A stretch of 64,000 bases of DNA from the NCBI RefSeq assembly GCF_016801865.2, contig NC_068939.1:40834747-40898746 (forward strand). Reading direction: 5' to 3'. Positions 10,682 to 21,997 of the stretch are shown in pieces. A program made the translations under genes and the position numbers. The stretch comes from Culex pipiens pallens (taxonomy: Eukaryota; Arthropoda; Insecta; Diptera; Culicidae). The notes under the pieces are model-generated. The model was not told the DNA's origin. It did not search any database and saw only the letters and a list, made by a program, of their open reading frames with translations. How positions within the stretch are numbered: position 1 is the stretch's first letter; every line of letters begins with the position of its first letter.

Positions 10682-11031
10682 TCATACACACTCGTCCTGG
10701 TTCTGGGCGCAGTACTTGGGGAAGATCGGTTCCGCCCGCAGGCCCAGCTCGACCAGGTGGTTCCGGAAGACCGACATCCGGTTGAACGTTTCCTTCGGCA
10801 CGGATTCGCTGTACACTTCCTCGACCGGGTCGGTCCAGAGGCGTTCGGCGAGGGCTGCTGACCGGGGCCACAGCCGCGAGTCCAGCGTCGATTCGTCCAC
10901 CTGTTCCGTCCAGAGGCACGCCTCGCCGCCGAGGATTTGGCGCATCTGCAGCGAGGTCAGCTTCATCTCGTCCCAGGGACGGTGTTTGTACACCGTTTGC
11001 CAGTTGCGATACGGCGAGCAGGCGCCTTCAC
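10682..11031 (-). CDS. fdl: fdl coding exon 5 (C-terminus)
   Basis: Encodes residues 578-692 and the TGA at 10684-10682. It includes LGGEACLWTEQVDE and LWPRSAALAERLW, hallmark segments of the GH20 barrel's last strands, and the Cys-containing tail. Confidence 0.94.
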
Positions 11032-14000
11032 CTAAAACGGGATCAAGTTGAGTGATGTCCTGCGCCGTTTGTCCCCACAACTTACCCGTTGACCGCCAGC
11101 TGCCAAATCCACAGTCCAGGTACCACGCGTCCACGTGAGATATCACTAAACTGAATCCGGCGTTGATCAGCTGGTAGTTCTCCTGCCACTTGGAACCGCC
11201 CCAAACCTGTACCGCGTAGGTGTTCTTTGACAGACACGGATAGCTGGTCAGCCCGCTGGACCAGACGGCCGCCAGCTTCGGTGCCACCCCCTTGTTCGCA
11301 ACCTGTAACCTGTGATAAGCCTGCTGCATAAAGTCACACCACAGCGTTCGCATGTCCGACTCGTTAAAGTGCTGCTGCCAACACTCCAGGTTGACCTCGT
11401 CCCCACCCAGGTGGAAATAATCCAGAGGCCCCGCAAGCTCCAGCAACTCCTCGTACAACCGCTGCAGGATCAAGTACGTGTTGTTGTTCTTCGGGTTCAA
11501 CTGTCCGCACGGCGGCTCCCCACAATAATAACTCCACGGTTGTTGATTAATACACAAGCTCAACTCGCCCAGATTGTGCTTCGGTCCCCAGTCCCATCCG
11601 TTGCCGGCATGTGCCGGTGCGTCAATCTCCGGAATCACCTGAATGCCCCGTACCCGCGCGTACTCCACCACCTCCCTCACATCGTCCGTCGTGTAAATCT
11701 CCCGGTCCGAGTACGCCCCATAGCGTGCCAGCTGCGGATAGTGCTTCGACACGTACGGGAAGCTCTGCGAGTCCGTTATGTGCCAGTGGAACCGGTTCAG
11801 CTTCGAGTGGGACATCCCCACCAGGGTGCGCTTGATCGCGTCCACCGAGAAGTAGTGCCGCGAGGTGTCCAGCATAAGGCCGCGGAAGCTGGTAGAATTA
11901 TTGTCGATTCATTAAGTTGTTAAAACCTCAAAAGCAAGTTCCCAAAATACTCACTTAAATCTTGGCACATCTTCGATTAAGGCTTTGTTCAGTATCTTCA
12001 GGACGCGCTCCTCGTCGTCAAACCACACCAGCTGCTGCATCGTCGTGAGGGCGTGCTTCGCCCCAAAGAAGCTGTTGGCGAACACCTTGGCCACCAGGCT
12101 ACGGGCCGTGTCTACAAATTCAAAAACAAAACCACATTTCAATCCTCAAACCCCGAAAAAACCCCAACCCAACTCTAAACTCACGCGTCACCGACAGGTT
12201 GTAGCTCTCGTCCGTCTGCATCGTCAGGTACACGTCCGGCGACTTGAGCACCGTAATCCGAACGTCAAACTTGTCCACGTCGTACCGGTTCTCGTCCACC
12301 GGTTTGTAAAAGTGAATCTTACCGTCCGCGGAAGGCTCCTTGCCCGGTTCCTTCCCGCTCTCGGTCACCAACGAAGCCGCCGCCACCGCTTCTCCGTCTT
12401 CCCCCGCGGCTCCGTGCGCCGCCAAGGTGGCGCGCAGTTCCTCCTTGAACACTCCGAAGGCGTCCCGCAGCAGACCCTCGACGGGCTGGGCCGCCGCTTT
12501 GATGTGCACGTTGAGGTCCGCCAGCCGGAAGCGGGACGTCTTGCTGCCGATGGTGGCCTTGGCCGTGGGCTGGGGCCAGATGTTTATCGGGCCACAGGTC
12601 ATGGTGCACGTCAGGAAGGGTACCCGCTTGCCCGGGGTACTGCCACCGTACGAGCTCTCCGAATCGCCCTGCTCGATGTAGTGCTGCCGGACGCAGCGAT
12701 TGTTGACGCACCGGTACGTCCACGTTTTCTCCGGTGGACTGCAAGAAATTACGGGGTTTGTAATAATGGTATTCTACTACGAAAGTTGTGAATCCCGTGG
12801 TCCGGTTGAATTCCAGAATCGATCCTCTGGATTGCAGCAAGATTTTTTTAAATGGTCCTATCAACGTATGAAAGAAAGCCTAGATTGAACCTGTCCCGTA
12901 TATCAACATTATTTCTCGTATACTTTATCAAAAGGTTCTATCTACATAGAAAACCCATGGCGCATTGGTTGTTTTGAAAAGTGAACTAGAATTGATCATC
13001 ATAAACAACAACAAGCTTTTAATTGCTTCTACAGAATCATGTTGACCAAACAACTCCAGAGTTTTATTGGAAGGGATGCGGAAAAAAGATCCGGCAGCAA
13101 TTTGTACTGATTTGACGTTTGCCCAGGGTGCCGAAAAGTTTGGTTGTTGTCTTTTGCAAGAAGTAACATAACCAAACTTTTTGCAATTCCGTCGTGAAAC
13201 TACATACTTTTCCTGTCATTCTTGAACGACGAAATAGCCTACTTTACTGTACCAAAAATAACAGAATCGAATAGCAACACTTTTCAAAATAAATGCTGAA
13301 AAGTTCTACTTTTCAGCACTAAAATGGGTGCTGAAAAGTTGAACTTTTCAGCACTTGTCTCAAAAAGTAACACTTTTCAACATTTTTTTGATTTAAACGA
13401 TTTATTGACAAAATATATAAAAAATTGACATAAAATTTCACTCAGTGTGTGTTTTTTGGAATTGCAAAAAATGTTGTATGGAACTCGTTGCAAAACTTGA
13501 TTTTTTCAGCACTCTTCGTATTTATCCAACTCGGTGAACCTCGTTGGATAAATGTACGACTCGTGCTGAAAAAATCCTCTTTTTGCATCTTGTTGCATAA
13601 ACTACTATTTCGCTACCCTCAGCAACCGTCAAATCAGTACAAATTGCTGCCGGATCTTTTCCGAATCTCTCCCTTGATGGTTTGACGTTTGCTGAGGGTG
13701 CCGAAGAAAAGGTTAACATACCACTTTGTGCATCAGCCAATGCTACTGCTTGCAAAAAAAAACTGAATTCAAGCACATTCTTCTGGTTATCTGATCATAA
13801 TATGTTTAAATTTTTTGATAGGTATGGTGGTGTAGCGATACCACGGCAAAACCACATTGCCACTCCTGTCAATTTAGGTAAATATTGTGATTCTTGTACA
13901 TGGCACAACACAGGATTTAACTGCAGGATAGGGTCCAATCCACAATGTGTATGACCTTCTTTTGACATTTTGTTAGTACCTCATAGTTGATTGACCTCAG

Positions 14001-17000
14001 AATTTGTAGAGTAAATCCAGCACTAAGACTATCCACACTGAGGTTATGTAATGATTCACTGGCAAACTGTCAAATGTTGTTGTTGTCGATATTGTTGCTC
14101 AGACACAAGTATGTAAATTAGAAAGGGTAAAGTAAGGTTTCCAGCTGTCAAATAATAGTAGCACAAAACCTGGATTTTATATAGAGATTTTTTGAAAAGT
14201 AATTTTGTCAAAACAAATTTACAGCACAAATCCAGTGAAATTTTCCCGGAAAATCGTAAAATTTTGACATTTCATAAAATCTTCAAATAAAATCCGGTTT
14301 TCATGCTAACTATGGGTCATTGCATCCCTCAAGTTTTGGCAACGCTCTCTTTTTTGACGTTTTTCTAAAAAACTTTTTTTTTCTTTTAATTGTAACTTTG
14401 CAATTATTTGAGCAATGGACTTTCTACAGGTTGCATACTATAGAAAATTGTCTAAGGAATTCTATAAAACTAAAATTTTAACCCTTAAATGCCCCCTAAT
14501 ATTATATTTTAACGTATTAAAATTTAGTTTTGACCAATTACTTATATTTTTGTTTCTTTTTTTATCACCATCGTGTTTCCCGAACAATTTTATGTTAAAA
14601 TCAATGTAAACCTCAAACTAAAATGAACTATTGGCGAAATACAGCGATTTTACAAAAAAAAAGTTTGATTTTGCGTAGCACTCTGTCCTATGAATTCCAA
14701 TTCGAAATAAGTTTCTCACATATAAAAACCGAACTATGCGGGATTCCTCCCTTTTTGTTGAAAGGTACAACATGTGCTTCCGAGTGCTGCGCAAAATCAA
14801 ACTTTTTTTCATTAAAATCGCTGTATCTCGCCAATAGTTCATTTTAGTTTGAGATTTACATTGATTTTTGTGTAAAATTGTCCGGGGAACAGGATGGTGA
14901 TGAAATAAAACATAAAATTATAAATAATTTGTCAAAATTAAATTTTTATACTTGGATTGCCGTTCTACGCATAATTGTCCCATTTTCAAAAAAGGGCGAT
15001 TGGAAATTTTCGATCGATTTCTGTGTTTCTACGTATAATTGTCCCGTGGGTCCCTAATCACCCTATATGTCTCTAATCACCCCGGTTAACATTTTATCAC
15101 CCTTATTTATAATCCTCTTGTAGGTAAAGAGTTAAACAAGATGAAATGCGTTGTAAAACTCGTGATTTCGTGATATAAAATACTTGGTGGGACAATTATG
15201 CGTAGAAGTTCAACGATGGGACAAACAGACTTCGTGTTGTTTTCAATGATTTTCTGAACAAAGTAAAACTATGCTTAAAAATGATAAAAAGTCGAAATCG
15301 TCCAGAAATGACATGGGACAATTATGCGTAGAACGGCAGTAAAACGTTAAAATATAATATAAGGGGGCATTTGAGGGTTAAAATTTAATTTTTATCGAAT
15401 TCCTCGGACAATTTTCTGAGCAATTCTCTGAGATTTCGGTCATTCGATTTTTTTTGTATTTTTTAATCCGGCTGAAACTTTTTTGGTGCCTTCGGTATGC
15501 CCAAAGAAACCATTTTGCATCATTAGTTTGTCCATATAATTTTCCATACAAATTTGGCAGCTGTCCATACAAAAATGATATGGGAAAATTAAAAAATGTG
15601 TATCTTTTGAAGGAATTTTTTGATCGATTTGGTGTCTTGGGCAAAGTTGTAGGTATGGATATGGACTACACTGAAAAAAAATGATACACGGCTAAAAAAA
15701 TTGGTGATTTTTAATTTAACTTTTTGTCACTAAAACTTGATTTGCAAAAAAAAAACACTATTTTTATTTTTTTTTTTTTTTTGATATGTTTTAGAGGACA
15801 TAAAATGCCAACTTTTCAGAAATTTCCAGAATGGGCAAAAAATCTTTGACCGAGTTATGACTTTTTGAATCAATACAGATTTTTTCAAAAAATCGAAATA
15901 TTGGTCGCAAAAATTTTTCAATTTCATTTTTCGATGTAAAATCGAATTTGCAATCAAAAAGTACTTTAGTAAATTTTTGATAAAGTGCACCGTTTCCAAG
16001 TTATAGCCATTTTTAGGTAACTTTTTTGAAAATAGTCGCAGTTTTTCATTTTTTAAAAATAGTGCCCATGTTTGCCCACTATTGAAAAAAATATTTTTGA
16101 AAAGCTGAGAAAATTCTCTATATTTTGCTTTTTCGGACTTTGTTGATACGACCCTTAGTTGCTGAGATATAGCCATGCAAAGGTTAAAAAACAGAAAAAT
16201 TGATGTTTTCTAAGTCTCACCCAAACAACCCACCATTTTCTAATGTCGATATCTCAGCAACTATAGGTCCGATTTACAATGTTAAAACATGAAACATTCG
16301 TAAAATTTTCCGATCTTTTCGAAAAAAATATTTTCAAAAATTTAAAATCAAGACTAACATTTCAATCGGGCCAAACATTCAATATTACGCCCATTTGAAA
16401 TGTTAGTCTTGATTTAAATTTTTTGAAAATATTTTTTTCGAAAAGACCGGAAAATTTCACGAATGTTTTATGTTTTAACATTGTAAATAGTTGCTGAGAT
16501 ATCGACATTAGAAAATGGTGGGTTGTTTGGGTGAGACTTAGAAAACATCAATTTTTTCTGTTTTTTAACCTTTGCATGGCTATATCTCAGCAACTAAGGG
16601 TCGTATCAACAAAGTCCGAAAAAGCAAAATATAGAGAATTTTCTCAGCTTTTCAAAAATATTTTTTTCAATAGTGGGCAAACATGGGCACTATTTTTAAA
16701 AAATGAAAAACTGCGACTATTTTCAAAAAAGTTACCTAAAAATGGCTATAACTTGGAAACGGTGCACTTTATCAAAAATTTACTAAAGTACTTTTTGATT
16801 GCAAATTCGATTTTACATCAAAAAATGAAATTGAAAAATTTTTGCGACCAATATTTCGATTTTTTGAAAAAATCTGTATTGATTCAAAAAATCATAACTC
16901 GGTCAAAGATTTTTTGCCCATTCTGGAAATTTCTGAAAAGTTGGCATTTGATTTCCTCTAAAACATATAAAAAAATAAAAAAAAATTAAAAATAGTGTTT

Positions 17001-18251
17001 TTTTGCAAATCAAGTTTTAGTGACAAAAAGTTAAATTAAAAATCACCATTTTTTTTAACGTGTATCATTTTTTTTTCAGTGTAGTCCATATCCATACCTA
17101 CAACTTTGCCAAAGACACCAAATCGATCAAAAAATTCCTTCAAAGATACAGATTTTTGAATTTTCACATATCATTTTTGTATGGACAGCTGCCAAATTTG
17201 TATGGAAAATTATATGGACAAACTAATGATGCAAAATGGCTTCTTTGGGCATACCGAAGGCACCAAAAAAGTTTCAGCCGGATTAAAAAATACAAAAATT
17301 AAAATTAAAGAAAAAAGACCGATTCCATAGAGAACTGCTCACCTGTAGAAAGTATTTTGCTCGAATAGTTGCAAAGTTATGATTAAAAGAAAAAGTTTTT
17401 TTTTGAAAAAGTCAAAAAAGAGGGCGGTGCCAAAAATAGAGGGATGGTCCAATCAGGACCAAACTTGTGATTTCTGTTAACTATCGATGACATAACATCC
17501 AAGTTTGGTCCAAATCGGTGAAGGTCGAGTTTAAAAGTGTACCCAGTTGACCTGGAATGACCCCTTTTTAAATAAAAACCCGTCTTACCTTATCTAATAT
17601 ATATGCTTTGGGATAAACAAGCGTCAAGATAATACAACCATGACAAACACAGAATTAATCCGTAGTAACTGAGTATTTTATATCCCAAAAATGGAAATCC
17701 ATTTTTTTTCAGAATGTTGGTCATTCACAATGAAAGACAAAACATATTTTAAGGAATCGAATAATTTACTACTTGACAGTATTCATTCAAGCTTGAGATG
17801 AATAACCCAGATTTTAGCAACTCTCCTGAAATCGAGATTCACAACTTTCTGTACTCTGTAAAATTTAATCTGAGGGTGAATCGGGACATATGACACGACA
17901 CGCTGTTGGCATGTTTCTGCATTTTTTTCGTTAGTACAGAATTCCTAAACTTGAAGCTTACAGATGCTCAACAATCTACAGACTGTGTCCCGATTCACCC
18001 CGGTTGCCAGTAATCAACCAAACCCAAGAATCTTACTTTATCTTCGGCGGTGGCATCCCACCCAGTGCTCCTCCCCCTGCTCCTGCGCCCTGTCCTCCCC
18101 CGTCTCGGTTGAAGATTCCCGCAAAGATGAGGGCTGATCCGGCCGGCTTCAGCGAGCCGGTGTTCTCGTTCCAGTACAGGAACATCACGAGGAAGACCAT
18201 CACCAGCAGCAGCCCGAACAGCGTCTTCCGGAGCGATCCCGTGAAGGCCAT
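10682..18251 (-). CDS. fdl: Fused-lobes beta-N-acetylglucosaminidase (GH20), complete
   Basis: Spliced from 18251-18037, 12738-12185, 12111-11955, 11888-11086 and 11031-10682: 2079 bases, 692 residues plus TGA, with all phases matching. Residues 10-27 form a signal anchor after a short basic N-terminus (type II topology). A glycine-rich linker, the GH20 N-terminal domain (about 100-285) and the catalytic barrel (about 307-650) follow. HWHITD lies at 343-348 and HLGGDE at 468-473; Asp472 and Glu473 are the catalytic pair. The protein ends in a cysteine-containing FPKYCAQN tail typical of insect Fdl. In Drosophila, Fdl removes a terminal GlcNAc from one arm of processed N-glycans in the secretory pathway, giving paucimannose glycans, and its loss fuses mushroom-body lobes. 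Length and order fit this family (660 residues in fly, from memory). The chosen ATG directly precedes the anchor, although the frame stays open to the splice acceptor upstream. Further 5' noncoding exons probably lie above 18308. Confidence 0.93.
11032..11085 (-). other. 54-bp in-frame, stop-free intron of fdl
   Basis: The sequence begins GTAAGT and ends TTTTAG. Its length is a multiple of three and it has no stop codon in the gene's frame. Removing it joins G|GT and gives the expected CGFGSWRSTGEGACSPYR order of Fdl proteins; retaining it would insert 18 residues. A gene finder that reads through would wrongly lengthen the protein. Confidence 0.88.
11086..11888 (-). CDS. fdl: fdl coding exon 4 (catalytic core)
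   Basis: Acceptor TTCTACCAG, donor GTAAGT at 11085. It encodes residues 309-576, with the FRGLMLDTSRH strand, HWHITD, the PEIDAPAHAGN loop, HLGGDE with the catalytic pair, and the CGFGSW segment just before the donor. Confidence 0.95.
11955..12111 (-). CDS. fdl: fdl coding exon 3
   Basis: Acceptor TTTGTAG, donor GTGAGT, 157 bases. It contains the FFGAKHALTTMQQL segment that ends the N-terminal domain. The introns on either side are 73 bp and 66 bp. Confidence 0.92.
12185..12738 (-). CDS. fdl: fdl coding exon 2 (N-terminal GH20 domain)
   Basis: Begins after TTTCTTGCAG and ends at donor GTGAGT. It encodes PPEKTWTYRC through NLSVT (residues 73-256 plus one base of codon 257), including the conserved cysteine pairs and the MTCGPINIWP motif of Fdl proteins. 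An insert rich in Ala, Gly and Glu lies between the conserved parts. Confidence 0.92.
13074..13740. mobile_element. Inverted-repeat element split by another insertion
   Basis: Bases 13074-13119 and 13627-13673 are reverse complements (core GATCCGGCAGCAATTTGTAC). They enclose a separate repeat at 13178-13604. A direct repeat of TTTGACGTTTGC and GGGTGCCGAA on both sides extends the element. It lies in the large first intron of fdl. No coding capacity. Confidence 0.55.
13178..13604 (+). repeat. TTTTCAGCAC element, copy 1
   Basis: About 427 bp from TTTTTGCAATTCCGTCGTG to CAACAAG-complement sequence ending GCATAAACTA. It contains internal hairpins built from GCTGAAAAGT/ACTTTTCAGC and from a TCGTATTTATCCAAC-type unit. 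Near-identical copies lie at 21538-21965, 27636-28068 and, inverted, 47890-48315. This copy sits inside another inverted-repeat element. Confidence 0.75.
14442..15419. mobile_element. Foldback family FB2, copy 1
   Basis: The left arm (14442 onward, AGAAAATTGTCTAAGGAATT) is mirrored by the right arm ending at 15419 (AATTCCTCGGACAATTTTCT). The centre is near 14735, where mirrored 74-codon open frames appear on both strands. Another MITE interrupts the right arm (14958-15338). The family recurs at 39134-40112 and as one arm at 17341-17551. Confidence 0.7.
14958..15338. mobile_element. MITE with TGCCGTTCTACGCATAATTG ends
   Basis: A TGCCGTTCTACGCATAATTG left end is mirrored at 15312-15338. More half-sites of the GGGACAATTATGCGTAGAA type occur inside. 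It interrupts only the right arm of the FB2 palindrome, so it inserted after FB2 formed. The ends are related to those of the TTAA MITE at 6980-7227. Confidence 0.65.
15418..17340. mobile_element. Foldback family FB1, copy 1 (nearly intact palindrome)
   Basis: A 1923-bp palindrome with ends GAGCAATTCTC and GAGAACTGCTC and a centre near 16380. The arms are about 0.94 kb and match closely: the open frames at 15730-16176 (minus) and 16531-16989 (plus) are mirror images differing at few codons, so these frames are by-products and not genes. Arm landmarks are TTGGTGCCTTCGGTATGCCC, GGTGTCTTGGGCAAAGTTG and ATATCTCAGCAACTA. It lies in fdl intron 1. There is no transposase frame, and I could not fix a target duplication. 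Confidence 0.85.
17341..17551. repeat. Single arm of FB2
   Basis: Contains GAGGGCGGTGCCAAA and TTTGGTCCAAATCGGTGAAG and ends GTACCCAGTTGAC, matching the right part of the FB2 copy at 39134-40112. It directly abuts the FB1 right end. Confidence 0.6.
18037..18251 (-). CDS. fdl: fdl coding exon 1 (signal anchor)
   Basis: Encodes residues 1-71 and two bases of codon 72. It contains the hydrophobic anchor and a glycine-rich segment, and ends at donor GTAAGA. The split codon AA|T joins exon 2 across a 5298-bp intron. Confidence 0.88.
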
Positions 18252-18308
18252 CTTTTTGATAAAGTTTGTCAGCACCGTGGTCCGCAGGTTCCGCTGCTGG
18301 GAGTTGCG
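18252..18308 (-). promoter_or_regulatory. 5' untranslated part of fdl exon 1 with splice acceptor
   Basis: On the minus strand a CATCCACAG acceptor precedes 18308, so exon 1 is preceded by an intron and at least one upstream noncoding exon. The frame is open through these 57 bases (19 codons), so an upstream start is possible. The ATG at 18251 is preferred because the anchor helix follows immediately, as in other Fdl proteins. Confidence 0.5.
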
Positions 18309-20387
18309 CTGTGGATGGGGAACATTGTTTTATTTAGATATTGAGGAATTTTGAATTATTGTATGCACTAATTGGTTGAAACTGGAACATCTAAGCTTGC
18401 TGTTGTAACTTGTACTTTCTTTATGAACTATTCTGACAAATTGAAAATAAACATTTGTATTAATGTAAGTTCTTTGAAAATCATGATCCATCTGAAAATC
18501 ACACTGCATTAAACAATTGAACAAGAAATCAACTAAAAGTCCACAGAAACCCTTAACAAAGTGGATACCACAAACTGCTACACGTGAAAATTGACACGTG
18601 AGCCGTCGGTTTCGCAGTTACGACGACAACGCCGAGTGAGCACGTGGGGCTTTTCCAATCGCTTCCGTCGTGCGTTCAACCTTGGCTCCACAGTCAGTAC
18701 CTATAGAAGGTGTTCGATGGTGGCAACGTGTGTCATGTTTACAATCAATCAAACGCCCGTGAGCAAAGTAAATTACCGTCGAGAACGACATGGGGGAAGA
18801 ATGGGGGAAATAGGAAATGATGAGGTGGAAGTTGGAAAAGTTGATTTTCATGTGTACATAATATGACACGAAACTAAAGGGGGAGAAATATTGACTTTTG
18901 TTGTTGTGATAGACAAATCCATTGAAGTTGATGATTTTTATAAGTCATCAATATGTATAGTTGGTAAAACAAGTACAAAACGAGTCCATAGAACAAAACA
19001 TTTCTGACGAAACATGTATTATTGTGACAACTTAAAAAAACAAATCTTCAATTGAAAGTCCTATTGAATGACAACGTCAATCTAGATTCCAATCATGTGA
19101 TACCACTAAACCGATTTCACGATGACACCCCATTTCGTGTAAATGTGTCTCGCCTCCCCCTAATCGGCTACTTTTTTGCTCATTTCGCTTGATCTGCGTT
19201 TAAAACTCAATTCGCCAAAGCCTAGCACCAACAAGTACCCACCATTCCCAACCGGCTCACGTCCCACGGCGCTCAATATCCTTTCGATGCCAATCGACTG
19301 GACGGCACAGTTCCGAGATTTCCGAGAAAGAACAACGCGACACCGCGACTTGACGATGTCAAGTCGTCCGACGGCCAGATTAGAGAACCATTGACAGAAG
19401 CAGAAGGATAATCTGCCCGCTCCATTCGAGTTCTTTTCAAACGTTAATCTACCGTTCACTATCTCGGGAATTATCGACAACTACTTTTTTAGGGGGGCTA
19501 AACCTATATTTGGAAAATTATTATTTTCCATTGTTCCCATATTTAGGGACCGTGCATAAACTCCGTAAAACAAAAATATAAAATAGCATTTAAGTGTTGA
19601 AAAAGTGCCTGAAAGTAAAAATCAGTACTTCCAAAATTGGCAACCCTCCCCTTAACAACTATCACGAGGACAGCAGCTCGAGCGTTAGCATGTCGTAAAA
19701 AATGATGCGGCGATTATGGCCGATTTTTAAACGACACTGCAAGGTGAGGAAAAATGGAAATTCACCAGCTTTCCAGCGAAAAGCCACCTCCCGACAATGG
19801 AAAATCGAAGCTTGTTCCTTACGGATGGACGGAGACCGTCGAGCGAGGATTATCATGCATTCTAACAGAACGAGAAACTGTGAACAATTTACCTTGTTAA
19901 AATAGTCATTTGCTAGCAACATCTTGATAGTTTAGTAAGGCATACCTGGAATGAGAAAAGAGAACAAAAAAACAAATTACAATAAATTCAGTAAAACATA
20001 ATTTTAGTTCAAGAAAAAGCCAAACAAAGCCCCCCCGGCTAGAGAACCGCAATTTACCAACCCGAGTCCAAAACAACACGCTCAGGTGGAATGAGTCATG
20101 AAATTTCAATCTGCTCAGAATAATTGAATTCGATTTATGCAGAAGCAAGCCGGGGCTATAGCTGAGCAAGCAGTGCACAGATTGAGCTGTTCGGCGCATA
20201 GTTATCTCGGAGATGGCATACGTGCAATGGTTATGTAGAAGCTGTGTACTGCAACCTTTTCTGTTCTTTTTTTTTTCAACCGGAATTGTGGTATTATAAT
20301 GGAAATTAAACTTGACATTGAATGGAACAGTTTTGGGAAGGAGCAGGATTCAAATGATAAATTAAGCCAACCAACAAAATTTCTGTA
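18309..20387. other. Upstream region of fdl, mostly unique
   Basis: Less repetitive than its surroundings, with GC-richer islands near 18590-18790 and 19190-19400. It may hold 5' noncoding exons or regulatory DNA of fdl. I cannot name a transcription start. Short frames on both strands (18591-18866 plus, 19160-19480 minus) show no motif. Confidence 0.35.
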
Positions 20388-21094
20388 TACCCATTTTTGC
20401 ATAAGAGTTTACTAACAGTTCATGTTATCATAAAAAAATTATTGATCTTATATTGGTTAAAAGCCAAAACAACTAAGAATAACATTTTTGTTATATAAGA
20501 ATAACTCCAACTGTTATTAGGATGATAGTATTAGTTGTAAAAATAACAAAAAATAATAACAATAATAATCGAAGAATAACTAAAAATGTTATTAGGCTGC
20601 TAATACAATAACAATCCCATACAGTCCAGACTCGATTATCTGATGGTTTGTATGAGACTTCGGACAATCGAATCACGAACAAAAAAAAAATATTTTTTTC
20701 GTTTTTTTTCTGGTTATAAACATCAAATTCGAGTTCTGCGACCCCATTTTAGTCAAATTTGAAGAGTTGATGCCCATTAAAAAATAAAATGTATTTTTTC
20801 AATATTTCGTCACCGCCATATTGGCCGCCATCTTGAATTTAAAAAAATGTAAATCACATTAGCGTAGTTTAGGATTCATACTTAAGCTCAACAATCAAAA
20901 ATAAGATAGCGAAATTTTTTTTTTTTTCGTGGTTCAATTATCCGAAGTGAATTTTTTTCGAGGCCTTCGGATAATCGAGTCTGGACCGTAACAAAAAAAA
21001 ATCATAACGACGAATAACAAATCCTGTTATGAATAACATAAAATGTTATTTGCCTAGTATTTTCAAATATCCCGAGTTATTTCCGTCTGCTCGG
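20388..21094. mobile_element. AATAACA/TGTTAT-rich element E, copy 1
   Basis: Built from many short AATAACA and TGTTAT motifs, ending GTTATTTCCGTCTGCTCGG. The left terminus is missing compared with the copy at 51010-53543. A TA-flanked MITE is nested at 20622-20988. Confidence 0.65.
20622..20988. mobile_element. TA-flanked MITE, 367 bp (CCAGACTCGATTATC ends)
   Basis: The ends are inverted repeats: CAGTCCAGACTCGATTATC, and CGGTCCAGACTCGATTATC read inward from the right. TA lies on both sides (20620-20621 and 20989-20990). The ends resemble Tc1/mariner/pogo-type elements. The interior is AT-rich and noncoding. Confidence 0.8.
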
Positions 21095-21122
21095 TTTTTC
21101 TATTTCATTTCATTTATTAGAT

Positions 21123-21995
21123 GAGCAATTCTCCGAGATTTCGGTCATTTTTTTTTTTTGTATTTTTTAATTCGGCTGAAACTTTTTTGTTGCCTTCGGT
21201 ATGCCCAAAGAAGCTGAAAAAAATCTCTATATTTTCCTTTTTTGAACTTTGTTGAAAAGGCCCTTAGTTGCTGAGATATTGCCATGCAAAGATGAAAAAC
21301 AGGAAAATTGACGTTTTTAAGTCTCACCCAAACAACCCTTCATTTTCTAATTCCGATGTCTCAGCAACTAACGGTCCGATTTTTAATGTTAAAACATGAA
21401 ATCTTTGAAACATTTTCCGATCGTTTCAAAAACAATATTTTCATTATTTTTTTAATAAGACTAACATTTTGAAAGGGCAAAATATTGAATTAACGCCTTT
21501 TTGAAATGTTAGTATTGATTTAAAAAAATAAAATATTGTTTTTGCAATTCCGTCGTAAAACTACTTACTTTTCCTGTCATTCTTGAACGAAGAAATAGGC
21601 TTCTTTTATGTACCAAAAATAACAGAATCGAATAGCAACACTTTTCAAAATAAATGCTGAAAAGTTCTACTTTTCAGCACTCAAATGGGTGCTGAAAAGT
21701 TGAACTTTTCAGCACTTGTTTCGAAAAGTAACACTGTTCAACATTTTTTTGATTTATACGATTTATTGACAAAATACATGAAAATTTGACATAAAAATTC
21801 ACTCAGTGTGTGTTTTTTGGAATTGCAAAAAATGTTGTATGGAACTCGTTGCAAAACTTGATTTTATCAGCACTCTTCGTATTTATCCAACTCGGTGAAC
21901 CTCGTTGGATAAATGTACGACTCGTGCTGAAAAAATCCTCTTTTTGCAACTTGTTGCATAAACTACTTTTTCGGAAAGATCGGAAAACTTCACTA
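21123..21995. mobile_element. FB1, copy 2a (internally deleted)
   Basis: Begins GAGCAATTCTCCGAGATTTC, runs into the TTCGGTATGCCC landmark, then jumps to the inner arm and palindrome centre (deletion after about 90 bp). A TTTTCAGCAC element is inserted in the right half. Confidence 0.7.
21538..21965 (+). repeat. TTTTCAGCAC element, copy 2 (nested in FB1)
   Basis: Close match to 13178-13604. It splits an FB1 arm, where AATATT... and TCGGAAAGATCGG would otherwise be near neighbours. Confidence 0.75.
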
Positions 21996-21997
21996 AT

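Noticed and set aside
10682..11875. A single uninterrupted 397-codon reading of the fdl 3' part
   Set aside because: It reads through a 54-bp intron with canonical ends. Removal restores the conserved family sequence and the phases of the full gene.
11312..12791. Plus-strand open frames opposite the fdl exons (up to 268 codons)
   Set aside because: Antisense shadows of GC-rich coding exons; the minus strand carries the conserved GH20 motifs and valid splice sites.
15730..16989. Long mirrored open frames inside FB1 (up to 152 codons)
   Set aside because: They are mirror images on the two strands of a palindrome, Lys/Phe/Asn-rich from homopolymers, with no start context or motif, and are broken in the other copies.
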